Below, piece by piece: positions 1-10,945 of a stretch of DNA of 64,000 nucleotides. The notes beneath the pieces were generated by a model. It worked only from the letters and a program-made list of their open reading frames with translations. It searched no databases and was not told the origin of the DNA. Origin of the DNA: Combretum micranthum (Eukaryota; Streptophyta; Magnoliopsida; Myrtales; Combretaceae); assembly GCA_024138025.1 (NCBI GenBank), contig JAMXBD010000638.1, forward strand, positions 124,001-188,000, written 5' to 3'. How positions within the stretch are numbered: the first letter of the stretch is position 1; every line of letters starts with the position of its first letter. The position numbers and the translations under genes were made by a program.

Positions 1-1620
1 GACTAGTCTTTGCACTATTCACTCTTCATTACACAATTTTATATCTTATAAACTCTTATATTTTTAGGTAAATATTTTATATTATAGAATTTTTTTTTTA
101 TAAAATTTAGTTTAGTTCGGGTTTTTACGAGATCAGTTTTTTTTATGATCCGTTACTAAAAAATAATATAAATTAATTTAATTAATTGGAAAAATATTTG
201 AAAAATATTTGTTATTTCTAAAATAATTTTTTTATAATTTTTCGGATTATAAAAATATCATTTATAGCTTATATTTCGCGTATTTGATCATACGGTAACT
301 TATTTGATAATTTACTAAAATAATTTAATTAATTATGTTATTTTTATTATGAAAAATCTGCTACAAATATTTGGAATGAATTTTCCTATTTTTATTTTAT
401 TTTATTTTATTTATTAAAAATACTCTTACAACCTATACTTTTAGTACACCTTTCACACATCCTTCTTTTTCATCAATCATTCTACACTTTATTCCACACT
501 TCATAGCAAAAATTTGACTTCTTTACTGCCTTGTCCTTTAATTACTCCCAATTTGACTGAAATAAATATATTCCAATTCTTCTTAAAGAAGTAACATATA
601 CACATTAATTACACATCTCAATTTCAAGTTGAAACCAACACAAATTCCCCCCTTTCCTCCTCTCCACTTTCACGTGCAGCTTCCCTCCCCATTTGCTGCC
701 CTTGTTTTATTTTTTTTTCTTTCATTTAATACACTCTTCTCTCTCCAATTAATGCCTCTCATTTACTTCTTTTCATTCCTTTGAAACCTATCTCATTTAT
801 TCTTTCTTTTTCTCTCTTTCTTCTCCTTCGTTCTTGTTCTTACAAGAACACAATCTACCCCTATTTCTTCTATGAGCTCCCACACATACTTCTTCAAGAT
901 TCTTTGGTAAAACTCTTGTCCAAAGCTTCCTAGGTGATATAGGTAAAGTATAATGAGAGTTTCATGGATCAAATGACCTTCATAAGCTTAAAAGTTAAGG
1001 ATGATGATGCCAAAATGAAACACTCCTCTTCTCCATGATTATTATCTTGTATCATTATTATTTTCTTGCTAAAAGTAGTTATATTTTGTAGATCTAACTT
1101 TTTGTAGCTTTGATTTTCTTTATGCTTTAGATCTTGTTATTTGAGTTATTATTTTTGTTATTGCTAATGATTTATGCATATATTCACCATTGACATAACT
1201 ATCTTAGTGTTCATGCATTTATAATTAGTATAGTAAACTAGATCTAGTTGTTTTTAGTTCATACATGTATTAAACTTTTGTTTTATGCTCTTAGATAACT
1301 TGTGGTAGCATGATGATAGTAGGAAGTTTTAGAAAGCTCAAGATCTATTTTATTTTCAACAAAATCATTTTTGAAAATTCGGATAAAAAAGGAACCATAT
1401 TTAAAAAAGTTATTTTTCAACTTCGAAATGTGTATTTTTCATTTAAAATGAAGAGCTTAGGGAATAGATAACATGAATGAATGATTTTGATAAGTAAAGT
1501 TTAGATCTATGAGTTTATAGTTTACTACCATGGATTTTTTTTATATTTATGTTCATATTAAGTGTAGATCTTGGTTTTTAACTCAAATAAAAATGGTGAA
1601 ATTCGTTATTTAGATAAGAC
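1..1620 (+). repeat. Partial LTR, related to the solo LTR at 29119-32512
   Basis: Non-coding AT-rich sequence whose order of landmarks follows the solo LTR at 29119-32512. It has a block with cggattataaaaatatc and atttatagctt (about 240-280, compare 29455-29490), a block of C-rich short words with ctcttacaacctatac (about 425, compare 29545), a CT-rich stretch (640-830, compare 29820-29960), and a block with gaaaattcggat (about 1372, compare 30413). The left edge is cut by the window start. From 772 onward the sequence is repeated in inverted orientation at 18430-19284. Family relation is judged by eye, so the boundary at 1620 is approximate. Confidence 0.55.
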
Positions 1621-2722
1621 CCTATTTAATTATAATCAATTGATTTTGTGGTGGTTCATTTTCCCTGGAACAAAATTGATTAGGCATGCCACCGATTCAA
1701 GTCAACAACATACAGAACCATTTCATCATCAAATCCATTAGGGGACATGTATACCAGTCCAAAGTCGCCACAATTTCATCCTGTTCAAACAATTAGAGGC
1801 GCCTTGGTATTGATTCATTAGTTTTAATAAATTATATTTATTTTATGTATTATGCTTAAATTAAAAAATCACCATGTACATATATATATATATATGTGGG
1901 TGTGTGGGTGAATCGTGCAATGTATAGGTTACTTATATAATATATTAATCTTGAAATTTTTTTCCCGAAATTTACTATTTATTTAACAATCAATCAGAAA
2001 CAAACAATAATAATAATAACAATAATAAAATAATAATGAAAAACCTGGAATTCGACATATATGTATATTAATTTTTTTTACAAATTTCAGCATAAAAGAA
2101 AATCAAATACAACATACATATACATGATAATTCTCAACACACACACACACAAACATAATATTGCATTAATTTATTATGATTTGTCACAACAAAATCAATC
2201 AAAATTACCTGACATACTCATATATAGTTTTTTTTTTTTTTCCATGTTAAAAAGATAGCTCCAAATTATGATATTCCATAACTAATCAATATATTTTCAT
2301 ATTTTCATGTTGGCGTGAACAGGCATGTCATCATCAATTTGATCATTCTTCCTGAGATATTAACCTTGCGTATATGACCATTTGGTAATTAAAAAAAAAT
2401 TATCAGGTATTCAAAGTCCAGATCTATATTTACATTGTCAATCTGAACATCATTACCATCATCCATCAAAGATCGTTGTCGTGCATATACCATTTATCTC
2501 GGGATACATATTTCATTTATATATTATAACATGTTTTAATCAAAATAAATCTAATTCAATAACGACATATACATATTTCATACAACCAGACACATATATT
2601 CATCATATTCATCACACCATATATATATTATTTAAATATATAATTTTGGCACTTATATATTTAATATACATATTAGAATTTAATTTAACATTTGATCTTA
2701 ATTTAATCATTAATCAATATAC
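1621..2722. other. Left-arm stretch without recognisable gene
   Basis: AT-rich sequence with short simple repeats. It includes a moderately complex piece at about 1650-1810 (gcatgccaccgattcaagtc and cgccacaatttcatcctg) that is mirrored at 18240-18380. Open frames here are rich in Tyr, Ile and His from AT-rich triplets and show no known domain. No gene, RNA gene or LTR boundary could be supported. Confidence 0.6.
1876..1910. repeat. (TA)n / (TG)n microsatellite, left arm
   Basis: Alternating TA run followed by a TG-rich run. The mirror copy is at 18137-18170 with a different run length (an uninterrupted CA run there), so the two arms differ at this simple repeat. Confidence 0.9.
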
Positions 2723-3480
2723 ATATTTTTATAAAAGACGAACAATGGCGAGAGCAAAGAGATATGATAAAGCACACATAAGATTTACGTGGAAAACCCA
2801 AATTGGGAAAAAACCACGAGCAGAGGCGAGATTCACTATATGTCGATAATGGAGTACAAGAGAGAGAAAGTAACAAATTACAAATCAAAACTCTCTCATT
2901 TTTTCACTCTCATACAAACCCTAACAAAACACATATTTATATGTGTATACAGCTAGCCGCAATAAAGGCTAAAATTATGTCTCTTAAATGTATAATGAAT
3001 GAATAATAAATGTATAGTCAAATATTCATTCATTATACAAATACCAAAATTATGACTACGAAAAACAGCTACTGAAAACGGGTCACAAACTCTAACAATT
3101 TCCACCTTGACACGGATACAGGAGCTTCGACATAAAAACAAAACATTCTTCACTCTTCCACAAAAATCATAAAAGGGCTCAATCGACATTGAACATTCTC
3201 CATCTCTTCCAAGAAAATTTGATGCTGTGACCCAAGAACGGAATACATACTTCAAAGTTGCCATTGTAGAAGAGACACAAAACCAAACCTTTGGCTCTGA
3301 TACCAGTTTGTTATAAACAAACGCGCAATCAAAAAATGATAATAGCATGCAGAAAGTAAAGAATACACAGATTTTACGTGGAAACACTTTTGGGAAAAAC
3401 CATGGGCAGAGGCGAGAGAGAAATCACACTATATCAAAGTAGGAATATAAGAATTGAGAGATTTATAACTCTAATCTTTC
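2723..3480 (-). mobile_element. Collapsed Copia-type LTR element (left-arm copy)
   Basis: Mirror of 16555-17312. On the minus strand, the sequence complementary to a methionine initiator tRNA end (gctctgatacca on +, 3294-3305) lies beside an LTR end. It is followed by a short gag start and then, after a large internal deletion, by the second LTR. The LTRs share the block ctcgcctctgc...tggtttttccc...ccacgtaaat. Most of gag and all of pol are missing, so the element cannot move by itself. See the right-arm copy for detailed positions. Confidence 0.65.
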
Positions 3481-3495
3481 AGATCTCTCAATAGA

Positions 3496-3674
3496 AAATC
3501 TCTCATGGTTGGCCCACCATATGGAAAGAAGAGTTTTGTGGCATGACTCGTTTGTGAAAACCCATGGTGAGTAGGTGAGACCACTCACAAAGCGGGTTTA
3601 GTGGAGTCTGTTTGACAAGCTCTTGTTGAGAAGGAGTATGGCCTATCCCATTGTGGAGACTCACACTTGAAATA
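3496..3674 (+). repeat. Inverted duplicate of the mini-element interior (left arm)
   Basis: This segment is the reverse complement of 3713-3888, the interior of the neighbouring miniature LTR element. Both contain the words catggttggcccaccat, gagtcatgcc and tatggcctatccc in opposite orientation. The two copies face each other across the short LTR remnant at 3675-3701, forming a local hairpin of about 180-bp arms. It is mirrored at 16363-16550. Confidence 0.8.
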
Positions 3675-4103
3675 TGGGATTCTCACACTTGCATCCTAAC
3701 AATCTCCCCCTCAAGTGTGAGTCTCCACAATGGGATAGGCCATACTCTTTCTCAACAAGAGCTTGTCAAACTGACTCTACTAAACCCGCTTTGTGAGTGG
3801 TCCCACCTACTCACCATGGGTTTTCACAAACGAGTCATGCCACAAAGCTCTTCTTTCCACATGGTGGGCCAACCATGAGAGATTTCCAGCCGAACCATCG
3901 GCTCTGATACCAATTGTTAATATCTGGAGTATGCCTTCAATGGGGAGAAATCTAATGGGCTTTATGAATGATAACACCATTGGGTTTTTGACACTATCTA
4001 TAACTCAAAACCTTAAGGTAATGGGTTAATGGGTCTTCTCCTAGAAACTCTTCACACAAGTCTCATATTTCCCATGTAGAATTCTCACACTTGCATCCTA
4101 ACA
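3675..4103 (-). mobile_element. TRIM-like miniature LTR element (left-arm copy)
   Basis: Read on the minus strand it runs as follows: LTR of about 190 bp (4103 down to 3915, starting tgttaggatgcaagtgtg and ending ttaaca); primer-binding site (gctctgatacca on +, 3901-3912); about 190 bp of non-coding interior; purine tract (tctccccctc on +, 3703-3712); and the first about 27 bp of the second LTR (3675-3701). There is no coding capacity. This is the architecture of terminal-repeat retrotransposons in miniature. The second LTR is truncated where the inverted duplicate begins. Confidence 0.75.
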
Positions 4104-6923
4104 CATATTCATCACAAATTGAAACTTCTCTTACTAGAAATGTAAAAATTATCAATTACATCTTTTAATCTTCAAGCTACTGCTACTAAAATGATTTGTA
4201 GAAGTTTATTCTGTATAATTCTAGCCTTAATTTTGATTCTCACTATTCAATATTACTTATAATTTAACTGAAATAGAAATTAAAATGGGTATCAATATAG
4301 GTAAAAGATAGGAGCGAATTTTGGGTATATGCTTTCCTATTTTTGGTTCAATGTTGATAATGGGATGAATGGGTTTTTAGAGCTTAATAGGATGTGCGTC
4401 TTTATGTTTTAAAGTTAAAATGTTGCTACTGAATTTGGGAATTTTTTTGAGCTAGAATCTTGGTGAAATTTTGTGAAGAGAGAGAGAGAAAGTCACATGT
4501 TTGGAATTTAATTTAGGTAAGCTTGTAATAATGATTTGAGGTATTTGGAAATTTTGAATAGGAAATTGAGATATTGATGTCTCTATTTCAATTAAATCTA
4601 TTCACAAACAAATTATGTGAAAATTTATACAATTTATTTAATTTAATTCCTAAGTTTGATTGTTAACCTAATCCTAGAATTTAGAGTGCAGAAATAATTA
4701 ATATTATTCTATAGGAAAGTAAAAGTTGAGACTTAGAATACTTGTTTGTGGCATATAGCCTGGCTATTCTTTCCTATCCTATTGTAGTGAAAGAAATCTT
4801 AATGGTTTAACATGTGACAGAGACTTTAGGGTATTATTTATAGAGTTATGGATAAATTTTAGGTGAGTCTTATCTAACTTATATTTTAGTTGTTTCCTTT
4901 TTTTTTTTCACTAATTTTTCTCTTTCTTTATAATAATTTTATGTCCCATTAAAATTCTTAATTATTCAATATGGTATTTCAATATAATGCATTCTGAGTG
5001 TGACTTTATTTAAAATGGTTTTATCTTTCTCATTTATAATACATGTTATGTCAAGAAAAATCGAAAGATAGGAAAACAAAAGGGAAATACCAATAGGGAT
5101 TAGGGTCTTAAACAAAGTTAAACAGAAGCTCGAGACATTTGATTTGCGTGAATGCAAAATGGGCAAGGCTTTCCAAAGAGAATTTCACTAAAGAGTGGTT
5201 AGGATGAGACCAAGATTGAGGCTGACCAAGAGATGGTTGGGCTTTATGCCATCGACCTTTCTTCTATTAATTTGATGAGCAGCAGCTGAGTCATTTATAC
5301 TTTTTAATATTTTATGTTATTTTATTATTTCTGTATTTGTATTAGGAGTCCATTATTGTCTTTAGCATTTTGGATCATATGTTATCTTTCATGGTCTATC
5401 CCCCTTTTTAATTCTTTTTTTTTTATCAAGTGTTTCAACCTACAAACAAGGTTTTTGTTGTATTTTCATTATTTGAACAATTCAAACCATTAAGACTTTG
5501 TTCTTATCAATCATATTTGATTGTGGCAAATTCCTCTCATCTTTGTTCTCATCAATCATACTTGATTGTGGCAAACTATTGATTTCTTGACTACTACGTG
5601 CCATATTAGTACTCTAGCAGTACTTTAGATTATTCCTTAAATCGAAAGTACTATCTTTCTTTAAATAAATCTTATCCTAGTTCAATTTTACAATTGGTGA
5701 ATCATATTTGTTTGTTGAATCATCTATATCGATATTTTTAATTTGCCACGTTAATTTAAAACGTAAAATATTTCTCTTTTATTTATTAATCATACAGAAA
5801 ATCCCAAAAACATAACTTTTAATATTGAAAACCACACAAAACCTAAATCCTTCAATTGCATTTTGACCAATGATTGGACTGGTTTTGACCTTGGAATTCG
5901 TTTATATCATATTCGTATCAAAATGAAAATTCAATGAGGACAAAGTTGTGTTATGGCGGTACATGTGGTGGTTGTGTGGTGCAATGGGACTTTTGTGGTT
6001 AGTCAAGTTGTCGAGTTTGGCTTTTTGGTTTTTAATTCAATTTGCATCAAGCGTTATCCCATTTGATACAAACCGTCATTAGAAACTAAAAGAAATTTGG
6101 TTTTTCAAAAAATTTTAGGAGTCACTACTAACTAAGGTTAGAAAAAAAAAATTATGGTCAATGGGTAGGTTGAATCTAACTTACCCATTGATCTTTGAAG
6201 AAACAATTTTACTGCTTGAAATACATTTTTTGTTGCACATTTTCATTAAATTTGTCTCAAGATGTATGAATTGGCAACCTACATAATCTAACTATACTCA
6301 ATCATGGCCAAATAAATAAGTCTATATAAAGCTCGAAAAAAGAATCTTTCCTTCCGTTGCTCTAAGTCATGTCCAATGAATATTAAAGATTCCAAAACTT
6401 CCTATTTCTTATTTTTAAATAATTTTTAAAACATATTTTTATTTTTTTAATTATAAAAACTACGACTAGACAATTATAGAGAGTAAAAATAGGATGTTTA
6501 CACCAATTATCACTTGTCATTTGCTTGATAAAGTAGCTTTAGATAGTGGATTGTTGTTATAATGTTGTTGTGAAGGTTAAAGGAGGAGATTATTTGCAAA
6601 GCATGTTTTATATTTACTGCCATTACATCTTGGGAAATTGTCTCATTATAGTTTGTGGGTGGATTTTGATTAATCTCATCAACAAGTCTAACATATCATA
6701 TTTTTCATGACGTGCTTATACATATATATGGAAGTTGGTAACAAGAGATTGTTGAAGATTCTATGTAAACTTGAACACATCGAATGTGGAATTAACACTA
6801 CCAAAATGGAGTAAGAGTAACAAGCCATCAATACCAAGTAAACTCCACTAAAACCTCCAATAACCAAATGACCCAAGATTGTGAGCTACTTAGCTTAGCA
6901 TCACTAGTTCCCATCAATCGCTG
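4104..6923. other. Left-arm stretch without recognisable gene
   Basis: AT-rich sequence mirrored at 13111-15930. It contains a tandem pair of a roughly 33-bp unit (about 5498-5530 and 5542-5575, core atcaatcatatttgattgtg) and a segment at 5080-5300 of higher complexity. That segment has a short open frame in each direction but no domain I recognise. No LTR ends, tRNA-like boxes or splice-supported exons were found. Confidence 0.6.
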
Positions 6924-8016
6924 TGTCACGATCTTCAACATTACTAACCTAACTTGTAGTACCTCCTTACAGAATCTTACTTACAAAATTGAACTCTAGT
7001 TCATTAATTATATTAGCCAAAATACAGGACTAGGATTTAGAGCTCAAATGTAGATTCCTCTAGAATCTTATATACAATATTAGAATTTAGGTTAGGAATC
7101 TCATGAATACAAATGCCAAAAAAATTATACCTATTATCATGACCTTAAGAGGCGGAGCCTAGTGGGATTATCCTAACGATATCATACCACATGTGCACTC
7201 GTAATATGAGAACCGTCTTGCAAGCCAAAGATTATAAGACTTTATCTTATTTATTTAATTCTCATAATTTAATCATAAATATCTATAATAACTTTATTTA
7301 AATTCACTAAGGATTTGATTTTTCCACATTATACCAAGATTGCAGAGAATCGGTATCCCCTATCAAAAAATGAAAATTGGGTTTAACCTATAAAATACAA
7401 AGTTTCTATTATTTATTCAATTTATCCAATTTGCATTCTAAGTTCAATATAATCTATATTTCTAATTTCAATATAATCTGATGGAGAAGCACTCTTCTTA
7501 CACTTTTAGCCCAATCCCAACTAGCATTTTATGTGCACAAACATTGTTGGGGGTGAGTGAAACCATAGCTCAGTGAGATAACCTGACTATACTACACATC
7601 AAGCAATAACAAACAAGTTTAATTAATAAGTGTATGCAATGTAATAATCAATCATATGCATAAATACAAGTTTGGATAACCCGTAATCCAAATAGGATGG
7701 AGATTTACGCCATCTTATCGAGGTTGAAGGAACCTAGTCGAGGAACTCTGCCTCATAACCTAACCACCCTGGAGAATCAGAGAACCAAGGGACTAACATT
7801 TTACTCATATCCTTGGAACAAAGAAACTCCACTAAGTGTTAGTCATTTCATGTCGATACTACGGGCGGCGTTCCTTCATTTGCCAGTTAGTTCCCTTGGA
7901 ACTGAGCAGATAAAAAAAAAAAAAAAAAAAAAAACCTTGCATAGAACTAGGAAATTTACATCTAGAAAAATCAAGCATTAACAGAAAACTAAAACACTAA
8001 TACGTAGAGGGCTGTC
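6924..8016 (-). mobile_element. Candidate solo LTR (left-arm copy)
   Basis: Mirror of 12017-13110. On + it begins tgtcacgatcttc and ends gggctgtca, giving TG...CA ends on the minus strand. It carries an LTR-like block (gagtgaaaccatagctcagtgag, about 7556-7578) and a long A run (about 7913-7933). Flanks share only four of five bases in a target-duplication position, so the boundary is tentative. The open frame at 7697-7981 ends in a run of lysines encoded by the A tract and is not taken as a gene. Confidence 0.5.
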
Positions 8017-9080
8017 AAGCTTTTATGGAATAAGGCAATTTATGCAATGTATGACCATTTCATTTAAAGACCATATAGTATTATGTGAGTTTACTTAGTG
8101 ACAAAATAATTCACAAACAAGCAGCAACATGTTTCAAACATTATACATCACCCAATTGAGTTATCACTTCAAATAACATTGTTTAGCATGCAGTCAAATA
8201 GCATACAACATATATTATTCCCATCCCCGCACACATAGCAATTTTGATTTGCTATTTCATATGCACTAAACTTATGAGCACAATTAATGTGATAAGGTCA
8301 AAGTTACTCACCTATCATCCTAGCTTAATTGTCGTAATAGTCTACTAGGAAGTCCCATAATTAATATGTTTCTCTTGTAAAATGAGATAACATATACTCA
8401 TTACTATACCATTATCTGCATAATAATCTCGGTTGTACTTTTGTGTCCTAAACTTAAGTTTTGCCATTTTAGATCTATTTTACTTATTTGAATATGGGTT
8501 TTAAACCTTATAAGAGTTAACTTTCCCTAGTTGAGTTATAAAATTCATATAAACTCACTTGGTTACGACCCACCTTTTAAGGTGTCTGCTAAAATATGGT
8601 ATCTAAAGGCAAGTCGTGATGCCGTCCTTTAAGTAAGGATAACGCTATTATAAAATTTTCAAACTTCTTATAACTTATATTTCCATGGACATTACAAAAC
8701 TGTGTGGTTACACTACTATATTATTCAAAGCAAATAGGGTTTACTTAACACATTATAGTGTCTTAATAATATAGAATTTGTACAAACCATAAAAGTTTTA
8801 AAGATAACTTTTGCATAGTAACATAGTAACCTATAATCTTAAGCTATTTTCAAAGATTAGATCCTCTAAGCAGGTAGTTGGAACTCTCTATGCAATTCCC
8901 GAAACCCTTCTTAACAGCATCAAGCATAGTCTTCAATATCTGAGGTTAGAAACACTAACCCCTCAGTTCCTTTGAACTAAGTCAGTACAAAAGCACATAA
9001 AACAAATAGTAGAAAAGTACAATTTATTGAAATTTGAAATTTCATATGCAACCGTATGTCATGCTAATGCACGTGACATG
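8017..9080. other. Left-arm stretch without recognisable gene
   Basis: Mirror of about 10946-12016. Non-coding, with an LTR-like piece at 8560-8650 (gtcgtgatgccgtccttta, ttacgacccacctttta) that could belong to a decayed Gypsy LTR. No gene or clear element ends were found. Confidence 0.5.
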
Positions 9081-9330
9081 TACTGGCTAGTACCTTAACC
9101 GAGCAGAGCAGCCCTTAGGCGACTCAAAAGCAGTATTTCATTGCTTAACCGAGCAAAGCAGCATGGTGCAGCTCCAAAATAAACCGAGCAGGAATCAACC
9201 TAAAGGGATTTAGATTCCTAAAACTGAACAGAATCTAAAGATTCAATAACCGAGCAAGCAGCCCGGAGACGACTTAAAAACCAAGCAAGCGGCTATAGGT
9301 GGCTTAAACTGAGCATGCAATTCTATATGC
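9081..9330. repeat. Degenerate accgagca/agcagc repeat field (left arm)
   Basis: The words accgagcagagcagccc, accgagcaaagcagc, accgagcaggaatc, accgagcaagcagccc and accaagcaagcggc recur at irregular spacing of about 30-70 bases, each followed by a variable AT-richer segment. It is mirrored at about 10700-10945 as ctcggt/gctgc words. It does not read as a protein. Confidence 0.75.
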
Positions 9331-9493
9331 ATTAAATCAAGCTTATAAGTTAAGATTTCCAAGAAAACCAAGCTTTATCAAATTATGACCCTAAGGTCCA
9401 TTTGTTCAAAACCAAGCTTTTGAAATATAGCCCTTGGGCCCTTTCGTGCTGTGCCATGCCATGCCATGAATGCAATAGTGCAAGCACCATTAA

Positions 9494-9752
9494 TGTCACA
9501 CCCCGCCCCGCAGGCGACGGCGATGTGATGCCAGGGCAGGCAAACCCACCACTGGCCCCCTAGTGGTAATGGCCGACACCACCATGCATCATGGTGACCC
9601 CAACCAACGCATGCCCCAACGGGTACCACAGGCACTATAGGTATTGTTACCCTCAGGATGGATTGACCCCAGTCTGCAGCCTCTAGGGATCGAACCCATG
9701 ACCTGAGGCTTTTGCTTGCCCTAAAGGCAGCACCTTTCACCAGTTGAGCTGC
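9494..9752 (-). mobile_element. tRNA-derived SINE-like unit A (head at 9752)
   Basis: On the minus strand the unit opens with a tRNA-like head. An A-box-like cagctcaactgg at the 9740-9752 side is followed by a B-box-like ggttcgatccc near 9690. A roughly 190-bp body follows, ending in ggggcggggtgtgaca (9494-9510 side). A and D (10281-10540) are nearly identical to each other. Because the unit ends at the head-to-head junction with unit B, the promoter boxes face one another. Confidence 0.7.
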
Positions 9753-10007
9753 AGATCAACTGGTGAAAGGTGCTGCCTTTGGGGCAGGCAAAAGCCTTAG
9801 GTCTGGGTTCGAATCCTAGAGTCTGCAAACCGATTCAACTCTGCCTAAGGGTAACAATACCTATAGTACCTGTGCTACCCTATGGGGCATGCGTTGGTTG
9901 GGGTCACCATAATGCAATGGTGGTGTCGGCCATTACCACTAGGGGCAGTGGTGGGTTTGTCTGCCCTGGCATCACATTGCCTTCGCCTGCGGGGGCGGGG
10001 TATGACA
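9753..10007 (+). mobile_element. tRNA-derived SINE-like unit B (tail at palindrome centre)
   Basis: Same unit as A, C and D, with A-box-like gatcaactggtg at the start, B-box-like gggttcgaatcc at about 9806, and tail ggggcggggtatgaca. It is clearly more diverged from its partner C than A is from D; differences cluster after the B box (ctgcaaaccgattcaactctg against the C version ctgcagactggggtcaatcc). Apparent reading frames through all four units are a by-product of the shared GC-rich body. Confidence 0.7.
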
Positions 10008-10024
10008 TAAAAAGGCGCCTTTTA
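10008..10024. repeat. Palindrome centre
   Basis: Seventeen bases, taaaaaggcgcctttta, lie between the tails of units B and C. They form a near-perfect palindrome around ggcgcc (10014-10019). The axis between 10016 and 10017 is also the axis about which the whole 18.5-kb structure is mirrored. Confidence 0.9.
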
Positions 10025-10280
10025 TGTCACACCCCGCCCTCGCAGGCGACGGTGATGTGATGCCAGGGCAGGCAAACCCACCACTGGCCTCCTAGTGGTA
10101 ATGGCCGACACCACCATTGCATCATGGTGACCCCAACCAACGCATGCCCCAACGGGTACCACGGGCACTATAGGTATTGTTACCCTCAGATGGATTGACC
10201 CCAGTCTGCAGCCTCTAGGATCGAACCCATGACCTGAGGCTTTTGCCTGCCCCAAAGGTAGCACCTTTCACCAGTTATCT
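10025..10280 (-). mobile_element. tRNA-derived SINE-like unit C (tail at palindrome centre)
   Basis: On the minus strand it has a head with A-box-like and B-box-like sequence (gggttcgatcc, near 10225) and a GC-rich body, with the tail ending tgtgacataaaa at the palindrome centre. It lies tail-to-tail with unit B and head-to-head with unit D across ccagttatctgcagctcaactgg. Confidence 0.7.
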
Positions 10281-10540
10281 GCAGCTCAACTGGTGAAAGG
10301 TGCTGCCTTTGGGCAAGCAAAAGCCTCAGGTCATGGGTTCGATCCCTAGAGGCTGCAGACTGGGGTCAATCCATCCGGAGGGTAACAATACCTATAGTGC
10401 CTGTGGTACCCGTTGGGGCATGCGTTGGTTGGGGTCACCATGATGCAGTGGTGGTGTCGGCCATTACCACTAGGGGGCCAGTGGTGGGTTTGCCTGCCCT
10501 GGCATCACATCGCCGTCGCCTGCGGGGGCGGGGTGTGACA
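10281..10540 (+). mobile_element. tRNA-derived SINE-like unit D
   Basis: cagctcaactgg (10282-10293) fits a pol III A box, and ggttcgatcc (10336-10345) fits a B box, about 42 bases apart. A body of about 190 bp ends ggggcggggtgtgaca at 10540, followed by ttaatggtgcttgcac, the mirror of the sequence flanking unit A. The head resembles a tRNA D-arm plus T-arm, but the intervening sequence does not fold as a full tRNA, so a SINE is preferred to a tRNA gene. Confidence 0.7.
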
Positions 10541-10699
10541 TTAATGGTGCTTGCACTATTGCATTCATGGCATGGCATGGCACAGCACGAAAGGGCCCAA
10601 GGGCTATGTTTCAAAAGCTTGGTTTTGAACAAATGGACCTTAGGGTCATAATTTGATAAAGCTTGGTTTTCTTGGAAATCTTAACTTATAAGCTTGATT

Positions 10700-10945
10700 T
10701 AATGCATATAGAATTGCATGCTCAGTTTAAGCCGCCTATAGCCGCTTGCTTGGTTTTTAAGTTGTCCTCGGGCTGCTTGCTCGGTTATTGAATCTTTAGA
10801 TTCTGTTCAGTTTTAGGAATCCAAATCCCTTTAGGTTGATTCCTGCTCGGTTTATTTTGGAGCTGCACCATGCTGCTTTGCTCGGTTAAGCAATGAAATA
10901 CTGCTTTTGAGTAGCCTAAGGGCTGCTCTGCTCGGTTAAGGTACT
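10700..10945. repeat. Degenerate ctcggt/gctgct repeat field (right arm)
   Basis: Mirror of 9081-9330: tgctcggttattg, tgctcggtttattttgg, tgctcggttaagc and tgctcggttaaggt recur at irregular intervals. Substitutions between the two arms are visible here (for example caaatcccttt against the mirrored taaatcccttt). Confidence 0.7.

Larger units (their letters stand above)
772..10016 (+). repeat. Left arm of giant inverted repeat
   Basis: Nearly every landmark here recurs in reverse complement in 10017-19284. Paired positions add up to about 20033 near the centre and about 20056 at the outer edge, the drift being small indels. Examples are 4966-5166 with 14869-15069 and 7697-7981 with about 12050-12336. 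Differences include substitutions (for example ccagttagttccc at about 7880 against the mirrored atagttagttccc) as well as homopolymer length changes. The match begins at tttcattcctttgaaa (772). Sequence before 772 is not mirrored. No protein-coding gene is recognised in the arm. Confidence 0.95.

Noticed and set aside
2382..2849. A 155-codon open frame as a gene
   Set aside because: Its composition follows AT-rich triplets, it overlaps the LTR of the collapsed Copia element, and the mirror copy at 17188-17663 breaks the frame.
7697..7981. Conserved small protein duplicated at 12034-12336
   Set aside because: It is conserved only because the arm is duplicated, it ends in a poly-lysine run encoded by an A tract, and it lies inside a candidate LTR.
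9753..10345. tRNA genes (A and B boxes present)
   Set aside because: The sequence between and around the boxes does not give acceptor and anticodon stems; the boxes belong to SINE-like units.
9378..10651. A family of related short proteins with the motif ACVGWGHHDA
   Set aside because: All copies are frames through the four SINE-like units in either orientation; no start context, codon bias or domain supports translation.
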